The notes under the pieces: model-generated
Told to the model about the DNA's origin: nothing
What the model saw: the letters and a program-made list of their open reading frames with translations, nothing else
The model's database searches: none
Origin: an uncultured Ruminococcus sp.
GTDB taxonomy: Bacteria; Bacillota; Clostridia; Lachnospirales; Lachnospiraceae
DNA: 64,000 nt
Reading direction: 5' to 3'
Assembly: GCA_900066355.1 (NCBI GenBank)
Contig: FMEL01000003.1
Span: forward strand, 1 to 64,000
In this document: positions 31,561-41,496 of the stretch, in pieces
Layout: the number at the start of each line of letters is the position of its first letter
Numbering within the stretch: the first letter of the stretch is position 1
Translations under genes and position numbers: made by a program

Positions 31561-34500
31561 TTTTTACTTTCTTAACCTTGGACCACGCTGAAACAAGTGA
31601 TGCTGATTTTGCATTTATCGTGCGGATTCTGAAATAGTAAGTCTTTTTACGCTTCAGTGATCTGATAACGGCAGATTTCTTACTGTTCGATGTAACCTTC
31701 AAAGTTTTTACACCCTTTTTGAAATTTTTATCCATCGAATACTGTATCTGATAGCCACCGCCTGTTTTATTTGTTTTCCATGTAACTACTGCCTGTTTTT
31801 TGGCTTTGCTCTTTACTTTGGATATAGAGGTTGCCTTCGGAACGACTGAAATGGTAACAGAAACGGTAACCTCGTTGTCCTCTTTATCATATCCGTAAAT
31901 TGTAAGCTTTACTTTTCCAAGCTTCTTTCCTGTTATGGTACCTTTCTTACGATCCCATGTGATAATTTTTCTTTTGCTGACCTCATAATCCTCAACAGAT
32001 GCGATACCCTTCAGCGTAAGCTTTGCCTTCCCACCTACTGTAACGGCAGATGTACTGAGCTTCACCTGCGCGATCGTAAAGGTCGCTGTCGCACTTCCAC
32101 AGTAAGCATCTGACTTCGGTCTAACAATTACGGAAGCGGTGTTGTCACCCGGGTTTTTGTTATTTTTGTATGATACTGTATAGAAGCGGCTGGAAATAGC
32201 CTTACCGTCATCATCCAGTAATTTTACAGAAGGTTTCTTCTCTTTTCCATCATATGTGTACGCATAATCTGAAAGCTCCAGTTCAAGATCTCCGAGGTCT
32301 GTACGCTCCAGCACATCAATGTCTTCCATCGTTGTGCTTCCGCATTCTGTACATGTACGTTTCAGTTTACCAATCGTTTCATACGTCGGTTTTACAACCA
32401 CTACTCCCTCATCATAGACATGATCTTTACCTGCGTAACGTGTGTCACGGTACTGAATTGTATAGTTTCCACAGCCTTCCTTCTTACACATCACATTATA
32501 AAGAGTTCCTTCTTCACAGTCTTTTGACGCAACACTTACTTCGATGTCCGAACCGGCTTCCGGTTTACCCTCCGCTGCAATAAACTTGTCTATAGCAGCA
32601 ATGATTTTTGTCTCACTGATCTCACCATTCTCATCCGCAAATCCATGTACATGCGCTTCTTCCGCAATGCTGACCGGAATTGTGACATCTAATCCCTCAT
32701 AATCATCAGTTCCACCTGCATGTACCTTCAGATTTACGATACCTGCTGCCTTGCCTATGATCTTATAACCATTGTCAGTCGGTAATACGACCAGTTTGCC
32801 GGTATCCTCAGATGTTACACGGACATCCTCTCCAAAGAGCTCCCATTCAAGATTCATAGAATCATTCACATTCAGGCTGAGACTTGTCTCATCAATGCTC
32901 TGTCTTGCTTTTCTGATCGTAAAGCTTGCGCTGAGAGAACCATTATACTGTCCTTTTCCGGTTACCGTCACCGTAGCTTTTCCTGCATGAATATTATTGT
33001 TATATGTTATCCATTCTTCCGGAACATCTATCGTTGTATTATCCGGTCTCTTGAGTACGATCGAGGAAAGTTCTACCGCATCTCCTGAATAGACAAGTGA
33101 TTCCGGATCATCCTGAATTACGATCTGATATTTTTCTTTCTGGATATTAATGAAATTCGTAACATTGGAAATGGTAATCTTATCACTTCCATCTCCTGAT
33201 ACGCACACATAATAAGTTACTCCGGCTGTCAGGCTGGCTGTATCACCAAGGTCTGTGAGATCATAATCATTCTGACAGAAGGATGATGACAGGTTTTCAC
33301 CGCCACTTACATAATACAGCTTGGTTTCTTTTGGTGTGAATGGATAATAAATGCCATCTGCGCCTTCCGGAATACTGCTCTCACTGACTGAAACATTCTT
33401 TGCGCCTGTACTCAGAGCAAAGGAACCTTTCTTAAACAATCTCTGTGTATATGTTTCCTCAGTCTCATCACATCCCTGATTCTGGCACTTGCTGGCCTCT
33501 ACACCTTTTTCTGCGTAGGAAGCAGGCTGTGATTTTTCTTCATCTCTTACCATCTTATGACCGGTTGCAGGAATTGTCTCTGTCTCGTTACATACACTGC
33601 AGGTTCTTGTTCCCGGTTCCTCGCAGCTTGCTTCATCTCCCTCAAGGATCGTCCATGTGTGCTCCTTCGCAGGAAGCTTATCCGGAATTTCTACCTCATA
33701 TATCTTTTTACATAACTTACATTTATACTTTCTTGTTCCCGGCCTGGTGCATACCGGCTGACTCTCTGAGTTGGCGATTGCCTCACCTTCATGAACAGAC
33801 ACCGGTTTTCCATCTTCATCCAGACGGATCTTACAGCTTGTGATCGTGTCTTCATAGTATCCGCATCTGGAACATTTTGCTCTTGTATAGCCATAACTGC
33901 TCTCTGTCGGTGGATACTCTGTAGTTACCATATCATGTCCAAGTGCATCAACTTCATTTGCTGTCTCTGAATATCCGCACACGGTACATTCTCTCTTCGT
34001 GTAGCCGTCTTTTGTACAGGTAGGCGCGATTACTCTTTCTTCAAAGGTATGTTTTCCCTTGATGCAGCCAAAATATTCTTTTTTCTGTAAGGTACAGGTC
34101 TTGCACTGATAAAGATGATATGCTCTGGAATTCTCTGTTGCTTCTACTGTCTCCTGATAAATAAATGTATGATCCAGTTTGTCAACCTGTGAATTTTCTT
34201 TTTCCTTCGTATCGCCACAGTTTTTACAGGTCAGCTTCGTATAACCATCGGATGTACAGGTCGGAGCGATCACTTCTTCCTCATACTCATGCGGTTTCAA
34301 AGTTTCATTTGGATCTGTAATTTTTTCTGAGAAGCCACAGTCTGAATCTGTACATGTATAAACTGTATATGCCGGGGTTGTGCAGGTTGCCTCATAATAT
34401 ACGATATCGCTGCCATTCGGATCCTTATAAAGCGTATATCCTCCATTTGCATCCTGCTCTAAATAAGTATGATGATGCTCCGGCTTGGATATATTGACCG

Positions 34501-36400
34501 TGATCGTCTTTTCAAATTCTTTGAAATACTCGTTTCCTTTTGCCTGAATTGTAAGCTTCAGTGCTCCATCCTCTAATGCTTTTATTGTATAAGAATTAGC
34601 CGCTTCTGTATTAGTAGTAATATTTATTTTATTAGGATTATCAGGTATCAGTTCAATCTCGCCTACAAGCGAACTCAGATCAAGTGTTTCTGTCTCACCT
34701 GTCTTCAGAGAAATATCATCCAGATCTAACTCCTGCTCACCCTTAACGATTGTAAATGGTATCTTTATCGTTCCACTATAACGTCCGGATCCTGTGATCA
34801 CGATCTTACTGCCCTTACCCGGTATCACATTATTTTCATAAGAAACATTGTAGGTAACTTCTTCCCCATCGTATTTCGGAATAACTTCAACGTCCGGCTC
34901 AATACGGGTTCCATCTGCTACAAAAGGAACTTCAGGATCAAAGTCTTTTTTTACTTCATACGTTGAAATATCAATCTGTTCCTGTACCTGACTGACTTTG
35001 ACTTCGCATTTACCATTTCCCCTGACACATATATAATACGTTTTCCCTGCATCCAGAGTTTCTGCATTACTTAATTCTGTCAGATTCGCATCATCCATAG
35101 CAAAGCAATATTCAATCTCATCACCCTCCAGCGTCCGAAGCGTTATCTGATAGGGCTTTGTTGCTGTGGGACTAAAGGAAATATACTGGCCATATTCACT
35201 GTCATTATATGTTGTGAGCTCAAGAGTTTTGCTCTCTTCCTCTGCAACACTTCCTATTTCGTTTTTCAGTCGCTGAACCAGCTTATAGTCATCCGGATTC
35301 CAGTCCTTTTCTTCTATTTCTTCCTGCTCACCGCATACCTGACAGATATGGATCAGACTTCCGGCATCTGCATATGTAGGCGGATCATCTTCGCCAGCCT
35401 GATGATCTCCCCATGTATGATCAGCCAGCTTACCTTCCGGATCTGCGATTTTTTCTTCATGCTCGCAGTCCGGATCTTCACATTTATATAATGTGTATGC
35501 CGGTGCCTGACAGGTTGCAGCTACAGTCTGTGCCTTCGTAGTATCATAAACCGTATATGCTCCATTTTCATCCTGCTTTAAATATGTATGATGATGATCT
35601 GCCTTTGTAACAGTTATCTTTACTTTCATTTCAAAAGATTCATAATACTCATCACCGGAAGCCTTAATCGTTAATGTGATATTTCCTGCTTTTAACGCTT
35701 TGATCACATAGACAAATGCTTCGTATTCCTCACCGGATTCACGAATCTCCACAAATCCTTCTTCTGAAGGAGTAACTGTAATCTGTCCTGTCAGTACACT
35801 GAGATCAATCTTTGTTTCTTCTTTTTCATTAAGCGAGATTTCTTCCTGACCCAGGTCCAACTCCTGCGGAAGTTTGCTGATCGTGAACTCCTTTTGCGTT
35901 TCACCTGTGTAGCCTGCTCCCGCCTCACCTTTGACAATGACCTTTGCGGTTCCCGGGCTTAAATTATCCTCATACCCTACAGTATAGGCATCTTCCTCAA
36001 GTACATCCTCCCTGTGACCTACCGGATAGACGGCTGTGACCATCGGCTCCGTTCCTGTTTCGTCATAGTAATACGGGCCTTCTTCCAACTCCACCTCATA
36101 GCCGGAAATATCCGTCAGTTCCGTATCCTGTCCCGGATCTTCCCCATCGCCAAGGCCGGAATCCTCCCCATCGCCAAGGCCGGCATCTTCTCCGGAATTT
36201 CCATCATCAGGAGCACCGGGTTCTGACACTTCACTGTCCTCATCTGTTCCATCCGTCAGTTCGACAGACCCTGTCAGAAAATCTTCATTCTCTGCCTGAA
36301 CATCCAGCTCAAAATCTGCTGATGCTGCCAGTACCGTGTCTCCTGCTGTGCTAAGGCACATTGCCGAGATCAACAGCATGGATAATAGCTTCTTTTTCAT
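31553..36400 (-). CDS. Very large secreted repeat protein with Cys-pair modules and C-terminal Fn3 domain
   Basis: This is a 1615-residue extracellular protein of unknown function. A signal peptide (residues 1-25, cleavage after VLA) is followed by an acidic Gly/Asp/Glu linker with a repeated GLGDGEDSG/GLGDGEDPG motif. Next come at least three beta-rich bacterial Ig/MBG-like modules (YEVELEEGPYYYDETGTEPMV-type, each followed by an FTI strand and a LSLN/ISL module). Between them lie modules with HHTYL starts and CxxC pairs (CTSDGYTKLTCKNCG, CTKDGYTKRECTVCG), possibly zinc knuckles. The end is a fibronectin type III-like domain (WKTNKTGGGYQIQYS to RIRTIN). There is no LPxTG or other evident wall anchor. 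It may attach to the cell by the terminal Lys-rich region or be released. Confidence 0.85.
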   Translation of the reverse strand: MKKKLLSMLLISAMCLSTAGDTVLAASADFELDVQAENEDFLTGSVELTDGTDEDSEVSEPGAPDDGNSGEDAGLGDGEDSGLGDGEDPGQDTELTDISGYEVELEEGPYYYDETGTEPMVTAVYPVGHREDVLEEDAYTVGYEDNLSPGTAKVIVKGEAGAGYTGETQKEFTISKLPQELDLGQEEISLNEKEETKIDLSVLTGQITVTPSEEGFVEIRESGEEYEAFVYVIKALKAGNITLTIKASGDEYYESFEMKVKITVTKADHHHTYLKQDENGAYTVYDTTKAQTVAATCQAPAYTLYKCEDPDCEHEEKIADPEGKLADHTWGDHQAGEDDPPTYADAGSLIHICQVCGEQEEIEEKDWNPDDYKLVQRLKNEIGSVAEEESKTLELTTYNDSEYGQYISFSPTATKPYQITLRTLEGDEIEYCFAMDDANLTELSNAETLDAGKTYYICVRGNGKCEVKVSQVQEQIDISTYEVKKDFDPEVPFVADGTRIEPDVEVIPKYDGEEVTYNVSYENNVIPGKGSKIVITGSGRYSGTIKIPFTIVKGEQELDLDDISLKTGETETLDLSSLVGEIELIPDNPNKINITTNTEAANSYTIKALEDGALKLTIQAKGNEYFKEFEKTITVNISKPEHHHTYLEQDANGGYTLYKDPNGSDIVYYEATCTTPAYTVYTCTDSDCGFSEKITDPNETLKPHEYEEEVIAPTCTSDGYTKLTCKNCGDTKEKENSQVDKLDHTFIYQETVEATENSRAYHLYQCKTCTLQKKEYFGCIKGKHTFEERVIAPTCTKDGYTKRECTVCGYSETANEVDALGHDMVTTEYPPTESSYGYTRAKCSRCGYYEDTITSCKIRLDEDGKPVSVHEGEAIANSESQPVCTRPGTRKYKCKLCKKIYEVEIPDKLPAKEHTWTILEGDEASCEEPGTRTCSVCNETETIPATGHKMVRDEEKSQPASYAEKGVEASKCQNQGCDETEETYTQRLFKKGSFALSTGAKNVSVSESSIPEGADGIYYPFTPKETKLYYVSGGENLSSSFCQNDYDLTDLGDTASLTAGVTYYVCVSGDGSDKITISNVTNFINIQKEKYQIVIQDDPESLVYSGDAVELSSIVLKRPDNTTIDVPEEWITYNNNIHAGKATVTVTGKGQYNGSLSASFTIRKARQSIDETSLSLNVNDSMNLEWELFGEDVRVTSEDTGKLVVLPTDNGYKIIGKAAGIVNLKVHAGGTDDYEGLDVTIPVSIAEEAHVHGFADENGEISETKIIAAIDKFIAAEGKPEAGSDIEVSVASKDCEEGTLYNVMCKKEGCGNYTIQYRDTRYAGKDHVYDEGVVVVKPTYETIGKLKRTCTECGSTTMEDIDVLERTDLGDLELELSDYAYTYDGKEKKPSVKLLDDDGKAISSRFYTVSYKNNKNPGDNTASVIVRPKSDAYCGSATATFTIAQVKLSTSAVTVGGKAKLTLKGIASVEDYEVSKRKIITWDRKKGTITGKKLGKVKLTIYGYDKEDNEVTVSVTISVVPKATSISKVKSKAKKQAVVTWKTNKTGGGYQIQYSMDKNFKKGVKTLKVTSNSKKSAVIRSLKRKKTYYFRIRTINAKSASLVSAWSKVKKVKIK

Positions 36401-36562
36401 GACATTTCTCCTTCCATTATAAAATACATTTTCTAAAAATAGCCATATTTGATTCTATCATATATTCTTTCCAAAATCATCCAATATACATGCATATTTT
36501 TTCATTTTTTGTTATAATAATTACTGATTATTCAAAAATCATCGAAGGGAGTCACAGAAAAC

Positions 36563-37459
36563 ATGGAATTTAAGCAATTGGAAGCTTTTGTTGCCGTTGT
36601 TGATTATGGAAGCTTTTCGGAAGCAGCCCGCAAACTTTATCTCACACAGCCTACGATCAGTGCACATGTGCGCTCCCTTGAGGAAGAACTGCATACCAAA
36701 CTGATCCTGCGCACCACAAAAAAAACAACGATCACGACCAGAGGATATCAGCTTTATGACAGTGCTGTCCGTATGCTGGAGATCCGCAACAATCTTCTGG
36801 AAAATTTCACCGGTGTGCAAAAACACATGATCGACCTCGCAGCTTCAACTATCCCGTCCTCTTACCTGCTTCCTGAAATCCTGGCAGCCTTCGGCAAAAC
36901 ACACCCGGATATCTATTTTCATTCGATTCAGGCAGACAGCGCCGAATCCATCAACCGTGTCCTTGACGGAACGGTAGATCTCGCTCTGGTCGGGCAGAAT
37001 ACACGCGATGAGACCTGCGTCTTTCTTCCGTTCTGTCAGGATGAGCTGGTCATTGCCACACCGATCACCAACCATTATCTCGGCCTGCAGAACAAATCAG
37101 TGACTTTTGAAGATTTTATCAAAGATCCTATCATTATCCGCGAAAAAGGCTCCGGCACAAAGAAAGAAATGGATCTTTTTCTCGAGCAGATCGGTGTCAC
37201 CCCCAATGACCTCAATGTTATCGCACGCATGAATGATCTTGAAGGTATCAAAAAATCTATCGTCAACGGTCTGGGAATTTCTATACTTTCTGCCCGCTCT
37301 GCCATCGACCTGCAAAAAACAAAGCAGATTCTTCTTTTTCCATTAGAAGAATCTGCTCATAAAAGAACGTTTTATATTGTTTACAGTAAGAACCGGATCC
37401 TGAAACCACACGTACGACAGTTTATCCAGTTCGTCCAGAATTTTTACAGAACATTCTAA
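36563..37459 (+). CDS. LysR family transcriptional regulator
   Basis: This 298-residue LysR-type regulator has an N-terminal winged helix (MEFKQLEAFVAVVDYGSFSEAARKLYLTQPTISAHVRSLEEEL, residues 1-43) and a C-terminal substrate-binding domain. A TATAAT (36513-36518) lies ~45 nt upstream of the ATG, with no good -35. The binding-domain start (MIDLAASTIPSSYLLPEILAAF) resembles regulators linked to selenium/sulfur metabolism. With the desulfurase gene nearby (about 5 kb away), that link is possible but weak. It converges on the metallo-beta-lactamase gene with only 1 bp between them. Confidence 0.88.
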   Translation: MEFKQLEAFVAVVDYGSFSEAARKLYLTQPTISAHVRSLEEELHTKLILRTTKKTTITTRGYQLYDSAVRMLEIRNNLLENFTGVQKHMIDLAASTIPSSYLLPEILAAFGKTHPDIYFHSIQADSAESINRVLDGTVDLALVGQNTRDETCVFLPFCQDELVIATPITNHYLGLQNKSVTFEDFIKDPIIIREKGSGTKKEMDLFLEQIGVTPNDLNVIARMNDLEGIKKSIVNGLGISILSARSAIDLQKTKQILLFPLEESAHKRTFYIVYSKNRILKPHVRQFIQFVQNFYRTF

Positions 37460-37460
37460 A

Positions 37461-38585
37461 TTACCAGCATTTTTTGCATGCTTCATATCCCTGCGAAAGT
37501 GCCTGTGATTCTGTCTCCTGCGTAGCTTTGTTCGGATTCATATTTCCACAGTCCGGAATGCTGTGATATTTGCTTCCGGTTGCGGAGATCCAGACCATGC
37601 GTCCCTGTGTGTCAGAAGTATCGGTTTCTGCCGCATAGGATTCTGTTGCGGCTGCATCATTTGTATACTGCTCACTCTGATCCGAAGAACTTTCTGTACT
37701 CTGTTTTTCACTTCCCGATGTATAATCGTTACACGGTTCCTGATTCCAGCTTATCGTATTTCCGTCAGAAAGAGCGATGACCGTTCCCTGATCGTCTGTA
37801 CGGAAGACCGGAATATCCATATCAGAAAGTTTTCCCATGGTCTCCTCTGCCGGATGACCATAGGAATTGTTCAGTCCGCAGCTGATCACTGCCCATGACG
37901 GTGAAGTTGCTTCCAGAAGATCCCACGATGTTGAGGATGCCGAACCGTGGTGTCCGAGGCTTAATACGTCACAGTCCAGATTCATTCCCGTACTGATCAT
38001 ATCCTGTTCACTCGTCTCTTCCGCATCTCCCATAAACATAAAGCTGTTGTTTCCATTTACCAGCCGGATAACCACGGAGTTATCGTTACTGTTCTGAGAA
38101 ATTCCATCCGGTGCCATCACTGTAAAACTTCCGGTTCCAAACTCATAAGTGTCACCAACCGACGGATATTCTACAATGATCGCATGTGCCGTCGCCGTAT
38201 TCATAAACGTATTGAATAAATCTGACGTATGCACATAATCAGATCCCAGTACATGCTCCACTTCAAAAGTATCCAGACATTTCACAAGACCGCCCAGATG
38301 ATCTTCATCGTAATGAGATGAGATCATGTAGTTGATGGTTTCTACCTGCTGGCTTTTCAGGTACTGTACCACTTCATCCGCATGTGACCTGTTTCCGCCA
38401 TCGTAAAGAAGGTTTTCTCCTCCCGACTGTACAAGAATCGCCAGTCCCTGACCTACATCAATAAAATGAACAGCCATATCGCCCTGCCCGTCTGCCTTCG
38501 CAATAACAGCACTTCCAGGTAAAACAAGGGTCAGTGCCAGTAGCATGGACAGTATAAACGTCATAAATCTGTTTTGTTTTTTCAT
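37461..38585 (-). CDS. Secreted metallo-beta-lactamase-fold protein, ComEC/Rec2-like
   Basis: This 374-residue exported protein has a signal peptide (about 1-31, cleavage near AKA). The metallo-beta-lactamase domain resembles the extracellular domain of the DNA-uptake protein ComEC (MAVHFIDVGQGLAILV, SSHYDEDHLGGL metal motif, FMGDAEE and LGHHGSASST). A Ser/Thr/Glu-rich linker leads to a short C-terminal module with YHSIPDCGNMN and YEACKKCW Cys pairs, as in metal-binding ends of secreted nucleases. A role in extracellular nucleic-acid or phosphodiester cleavage is plausible but unproven. There are no transmembrane ComEC helices, so it is not itself a channel. Confidence 0.88.
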   Translation of the reverse strand: MKKQNRFMTFILSMLLALTLVLPGSAVIAKADGQGDMAVHFIDVGQGLAILVQSGGENLLYDGGNRSHADEVVQYLKSQQVETINYMISSHYDEDHLGGLVKCLDTFEVEHVLGSDYVHTSDLFNTFMNTATAHAIIVEYPSVGDTYEFGTGSFTVMAPDGISQNSNDNSVVIRLVNGNNSFMFMGDAEETSEQDMISTGMNLDCDVLSLGHHGSASSTSWDLLEATSPSWAVISCGLNNSYGHPAEETMGKLSDMDIPVFRTDDQGTVIALSDGNTISWNQEPCNDYTSGSEKQSTESSSDQSEQYTNDAAATESYAAETDTSDTQGRMVWISATGSKYHSIPDCGNMNPNKATQETESQALSQGYEACKKCW

Positions 38586-38645
38586 GTATTTTATCCTTTC
38601 CGTAATCTAACTGCACAAAACCTGTGCTTTCTGTCTCAGATTATT

Positions 38646-40148
38646 TTACAGTTCTTCAATCCTTTTTCGTATCTGCGCTCCTGCATCCTCAAACAACAGA
38701 TCTTTGTTGTAATGGATGTAGCGCTCACACTCGTATGTTTCAAGGAACCGTACACAGGAATAGTCTGTATTGATCCCGGATACAAAAATCACCATTTCCT
38801 GGCTGTTATAAAAAGCCGCCTCCATAAAATCAAATGCGCATTCCAGAGATGCCGCAGCCTGATCCCATGCTTCTTCCCATTCTCCGCGTGTTTCTCCAAA
38901 AGCGGATCTCAAAATATCGAAAGCCTCTTCCCAGCTCTCTCCACTCTCTTTTTTCAGAAGTAGTCTGTAATTTTCCAAAAGATCGAGTGCCTTTCGGATC
39001 GTACGGTCTTCCCTTCTCTCAAGAAGACCTTCTTTCTGTTTCTGCTCCCGCTCCATTCGAAGATTATCCACATAGTCTCCCAAACGTTCCAAAAGCTTTC
39101 CACCTTCCTGTGGCTCTTTCAACAATTTCAGTATCTCAAATACTTTTTCCAGAACTTCTTCCTGCAAAACCACTTCACGAACAGCCTGACGTACCCCGGA
39201 GAACAGCAGATTGACAACACTGACTCTCTCATCAAACGGTGCATGCGAAACTTTCTTCACCATTGCCTCGGATGGTTTTCCTTTCAGGATCTCGGCGATC
39301 TGGTAATCCTGTTGGTATTTTTGATATAATTCATAATATTCAGCAAATTCTACAGAAATCCTCTCATGCTGGATATACTGCCCCACCACTTCTTTCGTGA
39401 TATTTTTATTCAGCCGTTCATAGACCTCCATCATGCGTGAAAGATCTTCCCAGCCACGCGGCGTTGCAAACTGTCTGCCGTCAATCGTCGTTTCCATCTG
39501 GTAAAAGCAGTTACTGCGAAGTTCCAGATAAGACAGAATCGCCGGATGGATATTTTCCTTGTAAGCATATTCTTTCCAGATCCGGTAATCCGGCTCCACC
39601 ATAATCTTCTTTACACGGTCAAGTGTTACGACATCAAAATCGCGCACGGACTTATTGTATTCCGGCGGGTTTCCTGCCGCTACGATCACCCAGCCTTCCG
39701 GAATCTCATGATTTCCGAAAGTTTTGCACTGCAGAAACTGAAGCATTGCCGGTGCCAGGGTCTCCGAAACGCAGTTGATCTCATCAATAAACAGGATTCC
39801 CTCGGTAAGTCCTGTCTCGCGCATACGGTCGTAAATACTCGCTACGATCTCACTCATCGTATACTCTGTCGCAGAATACTCTTTTCCACCATATTCCTTC
39901 TTTGAAATAAAAGGAAGTCCGATCGCGCTCTGTCTCGTATGGTGCGTAATCGTATAAGCCACAAGCGCGACTTTACACTCTCTTGCCGCCTGTTCCATGA
40001 TCTGCGTCTTTCCGATTCCCGGTGCACCCAGAAGAAGTACCGGTCTCTGATGAACCCTCGGTATCACGTATTCCCCGTATTCGTTTTTCAAAAGATACGC
40101 CTGCACCGTATCTACAATTTCCTGTTTTGCCTGTTTAATATTCATCAT
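38646..40148 (-). CDS. MoxR-type AAA ATPase with long helical C-terminal region
   Basis: This 500-residue protein is an AAA ATPase of the MoxR clade. Walker A GAPGIGKT is at residues 41-48, Walker B ILFIDE at 118-123, and sensor 1 GNPPEYN around residue 160. The second half (about 270-500) is helical, rich in Glu/Arg/Lys, and has no family I recognise. It is the last gene of the five-gene unit and overlaps the vWA gene by 14 bp, so the two proteins are made together. MoxR ATPases commonly act as chaperones on vWA/metal-dependent partners, the likely role here. Confidence 0.85.
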   Translation of the reverse strand: MMNIKQAKQEIVDTVQAYLLKNEYGEYVIPRVHQRPVLLLGAPGIGKTQIMEQAARECKVALVAYTITHHTRQSAIGLPFISKKEYGGKEYSATEYTMSEIVASIYDRMRETGLTEGILFIDEINCVSETLAPAMLQFLQCKTFGNHEIPEGWVIVAAGNPPEYNKSVRDFDVVTLDRVKKIMVEPDYRIWKEYAYKENIHPAILSYLELRSNCFYQMETTIDGRQFATPRGWEDLSRMMEVYERLNKNITKEVVGQYIQHERISVEFAEYYELYQKYQQDYQIAEILKGKPSEAMVKKVSHAPFDERVSVVNLLFSGVRQAVREVVLQEEVLEKVFEILKLLKEPQEGGKLLERLGDYVDNLRMEREQKQKEGLLERREDRTIRKALDLLENYRLLLKKESGESWEEAFDILRSAFGETRGEWEEAWDQAAASLECAFDFMEAAFYNSQEMVIFVSGINTDYSCVRFLETYECERYIHYNKDLLFEDAGAQIRKRIEEL

Positions 40149-41496
40149 GCTCAGCTGTCCTCTCTCTTTCCAGTGCCTGTGTATCCAGAATCAGTTTAAT
40201 CGCCCATGGCGGCACATCCACATCCCGGTAATCATCTTTCATAAAAATAAACGCAGTATCATACGGCGGCATCTTTGCCGGAAATGTTCCGTAACCATCC
40301 GTAAAATACAAAAGCCCGCGCAATCTCTGAAAAGCTCCCATATTCAGAAGTTTATCTACATAAGAAAATGCCGGTCGAAAATCTGTCCCGCCGAATCCAC
40401 GGATCGTAAAATCAGACAGGTATGCCTCCATCTCTTTCTCATTATGGATCACCTGATCATCCTGTATCTTTTCGTCACACTGGATGATGTGCACCTGTAT
40501 CTTCCGAAAAAAACTCTCCGACTCTGACAGAACACTGTACGTTTCCTCAAGAAACCTGCGGATCAGACTTCCGTTGCAGGACATCGAAGTATCCAGCACA
40601 ATTACAAAGTCTTCGATTTTTTTCATTTCCTTTGTTTCCAGAGGTTCGATCAGAGGCATATTTCCATAAAGTTCTGTACCGAGATGATAATAGATCGGAT
40701 CAAAAGAATCCATATCTACCTGCATCTCCTCTTTCAGCACAGAAAACTTCCGCAGAAATTCTTTATAATCATAGCGTTTCCGGTTTTCCGCCTGCAGATG
40801 TTCAACCAGTCCCGGTGAATCTCCTGCCGCCTCTTTCGAAAAAAGCTCGATTTCTGTCTGCATCTTACGACGCATATCTTCCCATTCTTTCTGGCGGCTT
40901 GCCATCCCGCTCTTATTCTGCGGTGTATACCAGAAATGATGGTCATCCATCCGAAATTCCTGCTCCAGACGGACAATTTCATCTTCCTCACATGATGTCA
41001 GAAGATAATAAAGTGCCTCTGCTGTCAGAACATTCTGTTGTTCTTTCCACTGCCGGTACTTTTCTCTTCGCAGACTGTTCGGGCGAATGTAAACAGCCTT
41101 TTCATAGAGGTCATCCATGATGTTTTCTACTGCAATATCCGCTGCAAGATCCCATATCCTCTGATCACGATCTTTCCTGCTCCAAAGATGGCAGAATAGA
41201 CAATGCAACACCTCATGAAGATACATATGATTAAGGCGCACCCGGTCTTTCATAAAAATCTCTATCAGCCATCCCGGGGCTGCATACAGAAATTTTCCGT
41301 CAGTTCCCATCGCACCTGTCTCACCGGAAATGATCGGTTTCAACGCACCAAATGCACTTTGCAGAAACCGCATCGCAACCGCCATTTCGTTTCTGGAATT
41401 TTTCAGGACATCTTCGCAGATTGCCAGTGTCTCTTCTTCTTTTTTTCTTTCCTCATGAACAAAATTTCCAAACTTGTCCCTGTACTCTTTTTTCAC
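40135..41496 (-). CDS. vWA-like protein with N-terminal HEVLH metallopeptidase-like domain (DUF2201 type)
   Basis: This 453-residue protein combines an N-terminal region containing HEVLH at 94-98, a zincin-like HExxH motif, with a C-terminal von Willebrand A domain. The MIDAS motif DTSMS is at 302-306, with the third metal ligand Thr in GFGGTDFRP. This layout matches the vWA-like/DUF2201 family that accompanies MoxR ATPases. The start is GTG at 41496 inside a GTGA overlap with the preceding gene, so translation is coupled. It overlaps the MoxR gene by 14 bp. Metal-dependent protein binding, with remodelling by the ATPase, is the expected function. Confidence 0.85.
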   Translation of the reverse strand: MKKEYRDKFGNFVHEERKKEEETLAICEDVLKNSRNEMAVAMRFLQSAFGALKPIISGETGAMGTDGKFLYAAPGWLIEIFMKDRVRLNHMYLHEVLHCLFCHLWSRKDRDQRIWDLAADIAVENIMDDLYEKAVYIRPNSLRREKYRQWKEQQNVLTAEALYYLLTSCEEDEIVRLEQEFRMDDHHFWYTPQNKSGMASRQKEWEDMRRKMQTEIELFSKEAAGDSPGLVEHLQAENRKRYDYKEFLRKFSVLKEEMQVDMDSFDPIYYHLGTELYGNMPLIEPLETKEMKKIEDFVIVLDTSMSCNGSLIRRFLEETYSVLSESESFFRKIQVHIIQCDEKIQDDQVIHNEKEMEAYLSDFTIRGFGGTDFRPAFSYVDKLLNMGAFQRLRGLLYFTDGYGTFPAKMPPYDTAFIFMKDDYRDVDVPPWAIKLILDTQALERERTAEHDEY

